A DNA stretch of 14,611 nt from CAUYUA01 sp963575675. Its GTDB lineage: Bacteria > Pseudomonadota > Alphaproteobacteria > Azospirillales > Azospirillaceae. The notes beneath the pieces are model-generated. The model was not told where the DNA came from and made no database searches. It worked only from the letters and a program-made list of their open reading frames with translations. The position numbers and the translations under genes are program-made. Of the stretch, positions 1 to 7,278 are shown piece after piece. The number at the start of each line of letters is the position of its first letter. Position 1 is the stretch's first letter. The stretch is taken from the NCBI GenBank assembly GCA_963575675.1, contig CAUYUA010000269.1, positions 1 to 14,611 on the forward strand. Direction: 5' to 3'.

Positions 1-35
1 AAACACCTCGTTGAGCGCCGAAGCGCGACTAACGG

Positions 36-127
36 CGGGGGGGGGGGGGGGGGGGGGGAGGGGGGGGGGGGGGGGGCCCCCCTTGGGGGGGGGGCGGGGC
101 AGGCACAAAAACAACGGGGGGGGGGGG
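36..127. other. G-homopolymer low-complexity stretch at window edge
   Basis: G runs of about 22 (37-58), 17 (60-76), 10 (85-94) and 12 (116-127) bases are broken only by single bases, a C6 run and a short A-rich spacer. No gene is credible here. The small open frame across it is poly-glycine and reflects composition only. A sequencing or assembly artefact at a contig end is the most economical reading. A real G-quadruplex region is possible but unsupported. Confidence 0.75.
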
Positions 128-138
128 TTGCGATTTGG

Positions 139-260
139 GTCTCTTATTTGCCGTAAGGGAAAGTTCGGTCTTACGCCTTCGGCGATAAGGGGGGCTTTCG
201 CTCCCCCCTTATAATCCCCGGCGACCAGGAACGCAGTCCCTGGACCCTTCTAATTTTTAT
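139..260 (-). repeat. Palindromic repeat family, copy C (3' of gcvPA)
   Basis: Read on the minus strand it begins ATAAAAATTAGA (ending at 260), continues GGTCCAGGGACTGCGTTCC, and contains a perfect 10-bp stem (185-194 pairing with 203-212, ATAAGGGGGG with CCCCCCTTAT). It aligns over most of its length with the copies at 3527-3660 and 13750-13869, including the shared GCGAAAGCCC core. It starts 18 bp after the gcvPA stop codon. The far (left) boundary is uncertain because similarity fades before the G-rich stretch. No U-tract follows the hairpin in the gcvPA direction, so it is not a canonical intrinsic terminator. Confidence 0.65.
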
Positions 261-278
261 TTAGTCTTTATCCCACCG

Positions 279-1625
279 TCAGCAATACTCTTCCAAAGCC
301 GAACACAACATATCCATTTCATCTTCAGTGTTGGTCTCCGTACACGCCACCAACAACAAATTCTCCACATCCTCCGCCTCCGGAAACAACCGTGAAACCG
401 GAACACCCGCCAAAATATTCTTCTTAGCCAATTTATTGACGATCTTCGAGGCGCGACGCGGCAATCGAACGGTGAACTCATTGAAGAATCCCTCGTTCAA
501 AATAGAGACTCCTTTTAAATCCCCCAGTTTTTCCGCCAACAACGACGCCCGCGCATGATTCAAACGCGCAAGCTTCAAAAACCCGGACTCGCCCAACAAA
601 GCCAGATGAATCGAAAACGCCAAAGCGCATAATCCAGAATTGGTGCAAATATTGCTGGTGGCCTTTTCCCGACGAATATGCTGCTCGCGGGCCGACAGCG
701 TCAAAACAAAGCTGCGACGCCCATCAACATCGACAGTCTGCCCAACCAACCGACCAGGCATTTGTCGCACAAATTTCTCGCGCGCGGCCAGCAAACCAAG
801 ATAAGGCCCGCCGAAATTCAAACCATTGCCAACGGATTGCCCCTCTGCGGCGACAATGTCGGCGCCCATTTCTCCGGGCGCAGGCAGCAAGCCCAACGAC
901 ACGATTTCCGTCACCACGACGATCAACAAAGCGCCCTTCGCGCGACACGCCTCGGCCAACGGCGCAAGATCGCGGACATGCCCAAAGACTCCGGGATTTT
1001 GCGCCACCACGCACGAAGTCTGATCATCGATCAAAGAAGAAAGGTCTTCGACGCCCAAGGGATCAGGCGGAGCAGCGACCGCCTCAAAACCACAGAAACG
1101 CGCATGCGTCAGCGCCACATCGCGATAGTGAGGATGCAAACCGCCGGAAAGAACCGCGCGTCGCCGTTTGGTTTGACGATTCGCCATCATCACGGCCTCG
1201 GCGCACGCCGTGGCGCCGTCGTACATCGAAGCGTTGGCGGTTTCCATCCCCGTCAAAAGAGCGACTTGGGTTTGGAATTCGAACATCGCCTGCAACGTGC
1301 CTTGGCTGATTTCCGGTTGATAAGGCGTGTAGGCGGTAAGAAACTCGCCGCGCTGGATCAAAGAGTCGACAGCGGCGGGCGTATGATGACGATAAGCGCC
1401 GCCGCCGAGAAAACAAGGAGCGCATCCCGCCGAGACATTCCGTCCAGCCAGAACGGACAACGCCCGTTCGACATCAATTTCGCTTTGATGACGCGGCAAC
1501 CCATGAATCGGCCCATCCAAATGCGCCGAAGCAGGAACGTCGCGAAACAACTCATCGACTCGTTCAACGCCAATGGCGGCAAGCATTGCCTGACGATCCG
1601 CGTCGGTCAACGGCAAGTAACGCAT
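279..1625 (-). CDS. gcvPA: Glycine dehydrogenase (decarboxylating) subunit 1, P-protein
   Basis: 448 residues, the normal length for the N-terminal half of a split P-protein. It acts in the glycine cleavage system in the cytoplasm: with GcvPB it decarboxylates glycine and passes the aminomethyl group to lipoyl-GcvH. Recognisable blocks are the MRYLPLTDADR start, HHTPAAVDSL, TAYTPYQPEISQGTLQ, MYDGATACAEA, SGGLHPHYR, EGQSVGNGLNFGGPYLG and REQHIRREKATSNICTN. The PLP lysine of this enzyme lies in subunit 2, so its absence here is expected. ATG is preceded by AAGGA at 7-8 nt. It is the last gene of gcvT-gcvH-gcvPA, 124 bp after gcvH. In most genomes gcvPB follows directly; here a palindromic repeat and the window edge follow. 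Confidence 0.96.
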   Translation of the reverse strand: MRYLPLTDADRQAMLAAIGVERVDELFRDVPASAHLDGPIHGLPRHQSEIDVERALSVLAGRNVSAGCAPCFLGGGAYRHHTPAAVDSLIQRGEFLTAYTPYQPEISQGTLQAMFEFQTQVALLTGMETANASMYDGATACAEAVMMANRQTKRRRAVLSGGLHPHYRDVALTHARFCGFEAVAAPPDPLGVEDLSSLIDDQTSCVVAQNPGVFGHVRDLAPLAEACRAKGALLIVVVTEIVSLGLLPAPGEMGADIVAAEGQSVGNGLNFGGPYLGLLAAREKFVRQMPGRLVGQTVDVDGRRSFVLTLSAREQHIRREKATSNICTNSGLCALAFSIHLALLGESGFLKLARLNHARASLLAEKLGDLKGVSILNEGFFNEFTVRLPRRASKIVNKLAKKNILAGVPVSRLFPEAEDVENLLLVACTETNTEDEMDMLCSALEEYC

Positions 1626-1724
1626 CCGTCGGTCCTTCTCTTTATTTCGCGACCCCGAAAATCCACAAACGGACGGCTCAGATGATCAATAAACCGCCCA
1701 AGAACTCCACCATATCTTCATTAA

Positions 1725-1742
1725 AGAGCCTATTTCGGCTCT
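1725..1742 (-). other. Small hairpin between gcvH and gcvPA
   Basis: AGAGCC pairs perfectly with GGCTCT across a 6-nt loop, 7 bp after the gcvH stop, and is followed on the minus strand by TTTAATG. The stem is short and the T run weak. It could attenuate transcription between gcvH and gcvPA or protect the gcvH mRNA end, but this is only a suggestion. The rest of the 124-bp gap shows nothing else apart from the gcvPA ribosome binding site. Confidence 0.25.
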
Positions 1743-1749
1743 CTCCGCA

Positions 1750-2127
1750 TCAATCGTCTTTGCCGTAATAGCCCTGATATGCGTCCTCATCCATCAGAGC
1801 GTTGATTTCCTCCGGATTTTCGAGGCGTATTTTGAAAAACCATCCCTGGCCCATCGGATCGTTATTGACGACGCCAGGCTCTTCCACCACGGCGGAATTA
1901 ACGGCAATCACCTCGCCGCTGACCGGAGAATACACTTCGCTGGCGGCCTTCACCGACTCGACAACAGCGACCTCACCGCCCTGCACAACCTCGCCGCCGA
2001 CGTCAGGAAGATCAATGAATACAATGTCGCCGAGCTGTGATTGAGCGAAATCGGTAATGCCGACAACACCGACATCGCCTTCCACTCGAATCCATTCATG
2101 ATCTTTGGTGTATCGAATTACGCTCAT
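1750..2127 (-). CDS. gcvH: Glycine cleavage system H protein
   Basis: 125 residues, the usual H-protein size. It is the lipoylated shuttle carrying the aminomethyl intermediate between P-, T- and L-proteins. The lipoylation site is Lys60 in ESVKAASE, and YTKDHEWIRVEG near the N-terminus and the NNDPMGQGWFFKI block near the C-terminus are family hallmarks. I chose the ATG at 2127 over the in-frame ATG at 2142: GGGAG sits 8 nt upstream of the inner ATG and overlaps the start of the longer form, and the extra MGVGG is not family-like. Middle gene of the gcv operon, 89 bp after gcvT. Confidence 0.96.
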   Translation of the reverse strand: MSVIRYTKDHEWIRVEGDVGVVGITDFAQSQLGDIVFIDLPDVGGEVVQGGEVAVVESVKAASEVYSPVSGEVIAVNSAVVEEPGVVNNDPMGQGWFFKIRLENPEEINALMDEDAYQGYYGKDD

Positions 2128-2216
2128 ACCCCCTACTCCCATATATCATATGCGAATTAACCACCGTCCGGCTGTCGCCGCGCCAACAATAGAGACTGAC
2201 GTTTTCGGTTTTTTTC

Positions 2217-3350
2217 TTATCCTCGATAATAGCGGTGCGGCGCAAACGGCATTTTCACGACCTTGGCCGGCAAGGCTTTGCCGCGCACCTCCAAAAGCAC
2301 GGGCGTCCCCGGAGCCGCAAACGCCGCATCGACATATCCCATAGCCACCGGCGCGTTCACCGAAGGGCCAAATCCTCCACTGGTGATCTTGCCGACGGCG
2401 ACGCCGTCAACATCCGTGATCACGACGCCCTCGCGCGCCGGTTGACGGCCTTCCAAGCGCAAACCAACCCGACGACGCGGAGCGCCATGCTCAAGCTGAT
2501 ACAAAATCACGGCGGCGCCGGGGAAATCGCCACTCACGCGCCGACGCCCGCCGATGACCCAAGACAACCCGGCTTCCACCGGAGTCGTGTCTTGATCAAG
2601 ATCATGACCATAGAGACACAATCCGGCTTCCAAACGCAAAGAGTCGCGCGCGCCCAACCCAATGGGAGCAACTTCTGCTTCTTTCAAGAAAATTTCCGCA
2701 ACCTCTTCGGCGTCTTTAGCGGCGATGGAAATTTCAAAACCATCTTCGCCGGTGTAGCCGGAGCGCGTGAGAATCACCGGGATTCCTTGAAGAACAGCGC
2801 TTGCGTAACTCATGAACGGCATTGTGCGGGATTCTGGGATCAGGCGGCCAAGCACCTGCGCCGCCATAGGGCCTTGCAAAGCCAACAGAGCGCGATTCTC
2901 CAGCACTTCAATTTCCAGCAGATCTCCGAAAGCGCGCCGCATATGGGCGATGTCGGCGTCTTTGCACGCCGCGTTCACCACAAGAAACAGCTCGTGGGCC
3001 CCGACGTGAGTAACCATCAAATCATCAAGAACGCCGCCGCGCTCATTGGTGAACACGGTATAGCGAATTCGCATGCGCTCCAGATTCTGGATGTCGCCTG
3101 GAACCAGCCGCTCCAAAACCGCCGCCGGGTCTTGGCCGCGCAAACGCACTTGCCCCATATGGGAGACATCGAACAAACCAGCCTGGGCGCGGACATGTTG
3201 ATGTTCTTTTAAAATGCCCACAGGATACTGTATCGGCAGATCATAGCCGGCGAAGGGGGCCATACGCGCTTTCAGGGCGACATGGAGCGCGTGGAGCGGC
3301 GTTTTCTTTATATCTTCGACATGCGCAGTCAAGGCTAAGGGCTCCGACAA
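2217..3350 (-). CDS. gcvT: Aminomethyltransferase, glycine cleavage system T protein
   Basis: 377 residues, full length. It transfers the C1 unit from aminomethyl-lipoyl-GcvH to tetrahydrofolate, releasing ammonia. Family blocks in order: MAPFAGYDLPIQYP (30-43), LFDVSHMGQ (59-67), GGVLDDLMV (105-113, containing the conserved Asp pair), RSGYTGEDGFEIS (196-208), GARDSLRLEAGLCLYGHDL (233-251) and TTPVEAGLSWVIG. The start is a TTG at 3350; an in-frame stop lies a few codons upstream and the first internal ATG (Met30) would cut conserved sequence, so a non-ATG start is likely. First gene of gcvT-gcvH-gcvPA. I see no glycine riboswitch in the leader. Confidence 0.96.
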   Translation of the reverse strand: MSEPLALTAHVEDIKKTPLHALHVALKARMAPFAGYDLPIQYPVGILKEHQHVRAQAGLFDVSHMGQVRLRGQDPAAVLERLVPGDIQNLERMRIRYTVFTNERGGVLDDLMVTHVGAHELFLVVNAACKDADIAHMRRAFGDLLEIEVLENRALLALQGPMAAQVLGRLIPESRTMPFMSYASAVLQGIPVILTRSGYTGEDGFEISIAAKDAEEVAEIFLKEAEVAPIGLGARDSLRLEAGLCLYGHDLDQDTTPVEAGLSWVIGGRRRVSGDFPGAAVILYQLEHGAPRRRVGLRLEGRQPAREGVVITDVDGVAVGKITSGGFGPSVNAPVAMGYVDAAFAAPGTPVLLEVRGKALPAKVVKMPFAPHRYYRG

Positions 3351-3448
3351 ACGACGACAAACTTATTTTCGAAACGACGAGAAGTCTGGCGGAACGCGCC
3401 GAGCGTCTTTTGGTTGAAGATCGTCAACGCGATTGCAGACTGCGCCGC

Positions 3449-3476
3449 ACCCTAACAGGCGACACAACAAAGTCAA
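3449..3476 (-). promoter_or_regulatory. gcvT: Possible sigma-70-type promoter for gcvT-gcvH-gcvPA
   Basis: On the minus strand TTGACT (3476-3471) is followed after 16 bp by TAGGGT (3454-3449), about 100 nt before the gcvT start. The -35 box is good and the -10 is weak. It lies between the palindromic repeat downstream of the DUF4175 gene and gcvT, where an operon promoter is expected. Prediction by eye only. Confidence 0.35.
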
Positions 3477-3526
3477 CCAAGGAACCCTGAACAATTGCAT
3501 TTCGAACGTGAGCGCATATCTGTCGA

Positions 3527-3660
3527 ATAGAATCAGACGCATCCAGGAACTGCGTTCGCTGTCGCTCGGACCAAGGGCGAAAGCCCTCCCTTATTCGCGA
3601 AGCGATCCTCCTTGGTCCGAGCGGCTGGGAACACAGCCCCTGGATGCGTCTGATTTTTAT
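3527..3660 (-). repeat. Palindromic repeat family, copy A (3' of DUF4175 gene)
   Basis: Long imperfect palindrome. The outer arms AATCAGACGCATCCAGG (3531-3547) and CCTGGATGCGTCTGATT (3639-3655) are perfect 17-bp complements. The inner arms continue to CTCGGACCAAGG / CCTTGGTCCGAG with only a few mismatches, leaving a short asymmetric centre around GCGAAAGCCC. In the direction of the upstream gene it begins ATAAAAATCAGA, 7 bp after that gene's stop. As RNA it would fold into one very long hairpin, but no strong T run follows. It may be a MITE or BIME-like element. Open frames across it read similarly on both strands because of the symmetry and are not genes. Confidence 0.85.
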
Positions 3661-3667
3661 AACGCTT

Positions 3668-6508
3668 TTATATCCGATTTCCCTGAAACTGACGCAGCAA
3701 ACGATTGATGTAATCCAACTCAAAACGAGGACGCTCCGCTTGACCAGACCGACGTCGTAATTCATCCAATATTTCTCGCGCCTTCTGCAACTCCGCCTGA
3801 TCCGGAATCCGAACATTGCCATTGTCCGGAAACATCCCGCTCGACTGCGGACGCCCCAATGGATCCCGTCCTCGTCCATTTTGAGCCCGCCCCCCTCCTC
3901 GCGCTCGCGAAGACGCCGTCCGTTGCGCCATATCCCGCGCAAAATCCCGCAACCCCTGACGCAACGCCTCCACCGCCTGCCCCTGATGCGGCGTCGCCGA
4001 CCCCGGCGTCCCGACGCTCAAAGCCTCTGTCGCATCTCGCAAAGACCGCTCAGCCTGACCAAAGGGCGGCGGAATCTCTCCCGACAAATCCGCCATTCGC
4101 TGCAAAACATCCCCCAACTGACGTCGAATTCCGTCTTGCTGCTCCGCCAACGCATCCACAGCGGCGTTTGGCGAAACCTCGCGCCGCCGCCCTGCAATCC
4201 CACCGCCGCGCCCGGCCCCTCCGGGATGCAAATTCGATCGCGGCGCACCACCGCCACTATTCTTTTGTGAACGCAGTGTCTCGCGATTCCGCCCCCATAA
4301 CGGTTCCGGCTGCCCGTTTCCTTGCGACGGCGCCCAATCTTGACGCGGCCCACGCAAACTCGGATGCAGCGGCGGCTCTTCATCCCTCCATAACGGAACC
4401 TCGCGCCGTTCAAGCTCCTGCGAGAGCCGAAAGGTCTGCTCCAACAAATCCTGCTCTTGCCGCGTCAACTCTTTGATGTCGCGAATCAAAGCCGCCGCCG
4501 CCATCTGCGCCGAATCCGATTGGTTTCCGCCACCCGCCTCTCCTGGAGCCCCGGTCTGTAAATTCTCCAACAGCGACTGCAAATCCGAAAGCATTTGCCG
4601 CGCGGCGTCGCGAGCCCCCGACGCAGACAAATCCCGCATCTGCTCGATCATCTTTTCCAGCTCCTCGCGACTAACAAGCTTCTCACCCTCGCCCGAAGAC
4701 AGAGGCGACGTCTGCTCTTTCATCAATGTTTGACGAAGCTGATCGTCGATCGAATCGAGCCATCGATCCATCGCCGCTTGAAACTCTTCCATCAAATGCT
4801 GAATCTCATCGTCGGGAGCGTTCCGACCGAGGGCCTCATTTAAAGCCCGCATGGATTCTCGCAACTCGCGCTCGGCCAACGACGCCTCGCCGCCCTCGAT
4901 CCGCAACGCGACATCCCACAAGAGACTCTGAACCGACGCAACCGCTTGAGGCGCGTGATCGACCATCATACGCGCAATCGCAGACCGCAAAATCAGAAAG
5001 GTCACGGCGTCATCATGAAACGTCTCTGGCCGCGCCGACAAGGCCGACAACGCCCGAGCCACATCGATGCGCGCCACATCGCCCGACAACGCCAAACGTT
5101 TACGCTGCTCGATCACCGCCTGCGCCACAGGATGAGAAAACGACCGCTCCGGCAACGTCAAAGCCACCGACGAACTTGTTCCTTGTTGCTCGACGTCGTC
5201 GCGAGCGCTGAGCCGGAGAATCACAGGCAATCCCGCCCACGGATGCGCCGTCAAGTCGTGAAACACGACAGCACGCGCTTGCTTCGGACGAACGCCGGGC
5301 AAAGACAGCGGCAAAGTCAGCGCTTCGGCAAGAGGCTGATCGGGAATCACGGCGTCAACGCGGGTTTCTTTTGTTTCTTTTGTTTCTTTTGTTTCTTTAC
5401 TCTCTTTGTTTTCTTTGTTTTCGTTCTCTTTCGCCGTCTTCTCTGAAGCGGCTTTCTCTGAAGCGGCTTTCTCTGAATCAGGCGACCGCCGATCCAACCA
5501 AAGCTGCGAAGAAACCTCCGTCAAACCATAGTCGTCAGAGGCTTGATATTCAATCCGCAACGCTTGACGCTCGGAGAACGAAGGCGCCGTAGCGAATTCT
5601 ATGACCGGCGCGCGATCCGGAATCACACGAATTCTCCAACGCCCCAAGTCTCGCCCATCCTGCGCCACCGCAATCTGATCTCCGCCTTCGATTCGCTCGG
5701 AAATCCGATGAACGCCCTCGTCTTCCCGCGCAAATGGAATCGAACGATCTTGAATCCGCAAAACCGGAGAATCTCGCCCGCCGTTGACCCGCGCCAACAC
5801 CTCGCTGCCCGCCGGAATCCGAATCGGCGGAGCCGCAATCAATGACGGCTCCGATTCGACCGCCGCCAACCCAGGGGGCCGCAACAAAACCGGCGGCAGA
5901 CCCGTGTGCTCGGGAGGCGTCACCCAAATGTCAAGATGCGCCGAGGGAATCGCAAACAACGGCTCGATCGCCGGAGACAGAGCCGCTTGCAACCGCGATC
6001 CCCACTCGCCCCAAGAAACCGCGCTCGCCAAGAGCAACGCCACAACCAAAGACCCGCGACACGCCGAGACGCGACGATTTACCGATCCGAACGACGAAGG
6101 CCGCACTCTCAAGCGATCCACCCGAGCCGCCATTCGTTCTTGGTGCTGCCGCCAAAGCGACTTCACCATCAAATCCGCGTCGGATTCCGGGGGCAAACAA
6201 TCAACCTGTGTCTGTAACGGCCGGTGCTCCAGAGCGCTGTCGCGCTCCAAACGACGCCGCCCTTCCGCCTTGGTGGGGAACCTCCACTGAGCCGCCACTC
6301 GCCCGACCGTCACGATCAATCCCGCGCCGAACCCAAGCAAAACCGCCAAATGGACCCACCCCGACAACCACGACAGCATATTCAGCAACGCCGCCGTCAA
6401 AAAAGCCCCAATCACTCCAAGGACGCCCCAAAACGATGGCCACAACCGCTCCCATCCGAGAGCGACTCGCGCCAATATCAATAACCACCGAAGCGATCGA
6501 CCATTCAT
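3668..6508 (-). CDS. DUF4175 / TIGR02302-type membrane protein, function unknown
   Basis: 946 residues. The N-terminus has two hydrophobic segments (about 22-45 and 50-72) and a third at about 152-168. A large, probably periplasmic part follows with TPPEHTG (198-204) and QASDDYGL (322-329), blocks I associate with this alphaproteobacterial family. The C-terminal half is rich in Glu/Gln/Arg helices (SREELEKMIEQMRDLSASG and similar, probably coiled coil) and Gly/Arg/Asn-rich low-complexity linkers, ending in FELDYINRLLRQFQGNRI. The family's role is not established; an envelope function is inference. Residues 343-383 are a Lys/Glu-rich repeat linker coded by tandem DNA repeats. The start ATG is preceded by GGCGGAA, a modest ribosome site. 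It stands 68 bp after the putative nuclease gene and ends 7 bp before repeat copy A. Confidence 0.88.
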   Translation of the reverse strand: MNGRSLRWLLILARVALGWERLWPSFWGVLGVIGAFLTAALLNMLSWLSGWVHLAVLLGFGAGLIVTVGRVAAQWRFPTKAEGRRRLERDSALEHRPLQTQVDCLPPESDADLMVKSLWRQHQERMAARVDRLRVRPSSFGSVNRRVSACRGSLVVALLLASAVSWGEWGSRLQAALSPAIEPLFAIPSAHLDIWVTPPEHTGLPPVLLRPPGLAAVESEPSLIAAPPIRIPAGSEVLARVNGGRDSPVLRIQDRSIPFAREDEGVHRISERIEGGDQIAVAQDGRDLGRWRIRVIPDRAPVIEFATAPSFSERQALRIEYQASDDYGLTEVSSQLWLDRRSPDSEKAASEKAASEKTAKENENKENKESKETKETKETKETRVDAVIPDQPLAEALTLPLSLPGVRPKQARAVVFHDLTAHPWAGLPVILRLSARDDVEQQGTSSSVALTLPERSFSHPVAQAVIEQRKRLALSGDVARIDVARALSALSARPETFHDDAVTFLILRSAIARMMVDHAPQAVASVQSLLWDVALRIEGGEASLAERELRESMRALNEALGRNAPDDEIQHLMEEFQAAMDRWLDSIDDQLRQTLMKEQTSPLSSGEGEKLVSREELEKMIEQMRDLSASGARDAARQMLSDLQSLLENLQTGAPGEAGGGNQSDSAQMAAAALIRDIKELTRQEQDLLEQTFRLSQELERREVPLWRDEEPPLHPSLRGPRQDWAPSQGNGQPEPLWGRNRETLRSQKNSGGGAPRSNLHPGGAGRGGGIAGRRREVSPNAAVDALAEQQDGIRRQLGDVLQRMADLSGEIPPPFGQAERSLRDATEALSVGTPGSATPHQGQAVEALRQGLRDFARDMAQRTASSRARGGGRAQNGRGRDPLGRPQSSGMFPDNGNVRIPDQAELQKAREILDELRRRSGQAERPRFELDYINRLLRQFQGNRI
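5364..5480 (-). repeat. In-frame tandem repeats (9-bp and 15-bp units) inside the DUF4175 gene
   Basis: Four copies of the 9-bp unit GTTTCTTTT (5364-5399, the last diverged) code on the minus strand for KET repeated four times. Two and a half copies of the 15-bp unit TCTGAAGCGGCTTTC (5442-5471 plus a partial) code for SEKAA repeats. Between them lies a degenerate KEN/KES-coding stretch. Unit lengths are multiples of three, so copy-number change keeps the frame. The result is a charged, probably disordered linker of about 40 residues. Confidence 0.9.
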
Positions 6509-6576
6509 CGTTAAGGTTCCGCCCTCTGTTGTGGTCTGTGCCCGTCTCTCAGATTAAAAAACAACAATACGGTGTT

Positions 6577-7278
6577 TTAAAGAACCACTCTTCTTTCTTT
6601 CAAATCTTGGTAAACATTCTTGGTTTCAATCCTTGCAGAATAAATTTTTTTGGGTTCCTTTATCCCCTTAACAATGGGTTCCCCCTTAACAAGATTAATA
6701 TGGGCAGACATCCCATTCATAAAAGAAATTTCTTTTTTCTCATAGATTTCTTGAGAAAATTCGGATTTATTTTGCATATTTTCAGAATTGTTAATTGTTG
6801 TTTGATCTTTGTTTTTCCTGTTATCTCCAGGCGTAGCCAATCCCACGCCAGTTGGTTTTGTCATCCGATCATTAAGAAAAACAACATGAGCTATTGTCGT
6901 AAAATGAGGAAGATCAAGAATTCCTTTAAGAGTCAAACCAATAAAATATCCTTGCTCCAACTGAGTTTTAACCTTTTTATATACTTTAGAGTTAAGCGTT
7001 TTTTTCATCTCTAGTATATGGAAGCATGGCCGCTCATCACAAAATTCGAAGAACACAATCTCAGGGACATCTTTTTCTTTTAAAATAGAGTTCATCATTC
7101 CTCTCTTTACGCGAACCTCCAAACACGGATTATCGCATTCGAAACATACATACCCCTCTCCACTTTCTTCTGATTCATAATAACAAACCGACTTATGATT
7201 ATGATATTCAAACAAGTCCTTGTTCAAATATTTATTTGATATTTCTTCTATTTTCTTCAGATCGAATGAAGCAATCAT
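6577..7278 (-). CDS. Uncharacterised 233-aa protein, possible PD-(D/E)xK-type nuclease
   Basis: I do not recognise a named family. Residues 71-112 read as beta-beta-alpha: a hydrophobic strand (PEIVFFEF), Cys-Asp81, then FHILEMKK with Glu90-x-Lys92, followed by a helix with KTQLEQGYFIG (Gln106 and Gln109). A D...ExK strand pair followed by a Gln-bearing helix is the layout of small PD-(D/E)xK nucleases, so a metal-dependent nuclease fold is plausible but inferred. A possible linker (about 147-175) is rich in Asn, Lys, Gln and Thr, and the tail is basic (KERRVVL). Its ATG overlaps the ATPase stop as ATGA, with GAGGAG just upstream, so the pair is translationally coupled. The gene is markedly A/T-richer than its neighbours, which suggests transfer. 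A toxin or an effector with another fold remains possible. Confidence 0.72.
   Translation of the reverse strand: MIASFDLKKIEEISNKYLNKDLFEYHNHKSVCYYESEESGEGYVCFECDNPCLEVRVKRGMMNSILKEKDVPEIVFFEFCDERPCFHILEMKKTLNSKVYKKVKTQLEQGYFIGLTLKGILDLPHFTTIAHVVFLNDRMTKPTGVGLATPGDNRKNKDQTTINNSENMQNKSEFSQEIYEKKEISFMNGMSAHINLVKGEPIVKGIKEPKKIYSARIETKNVYQDLKERRVVL

Noticed and set aside
678..1685. Long open frame on the plus strand opposite gcvPA (335 codons), and similar ones opposite gcvT (2235-3212) and opposite the DUF4175 gene (several, to 7014)
   Set aside because: They are antisense shadows of GC-rich genes with strong family matches; their products are Arg/Ala/Pro/His-rich and resemble nothing.
3351..3530. 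Glycine riboswitch upstream of gcvT
   Set aside because: I looked for the conserved aptamer boxes on the minus strand and did not see them; only a possible promoter is present. A covariance search (Rfam glycine model) would settle it.
3424..3942. 172-codon minus-strand open frame spanning the gcvT leader, repeat copy A and the end of the DUF4175 gene
   Set aside because: It crosses a palindrome and lies in another frame of a real gene; part of its product recurs at other repeat copies simply because they share DNA.
5364..5480. Possible CRISPR array
   Set aside because: Units of 9 and 15 bp are directly tandem with no spacers and are in frame inside a gene.
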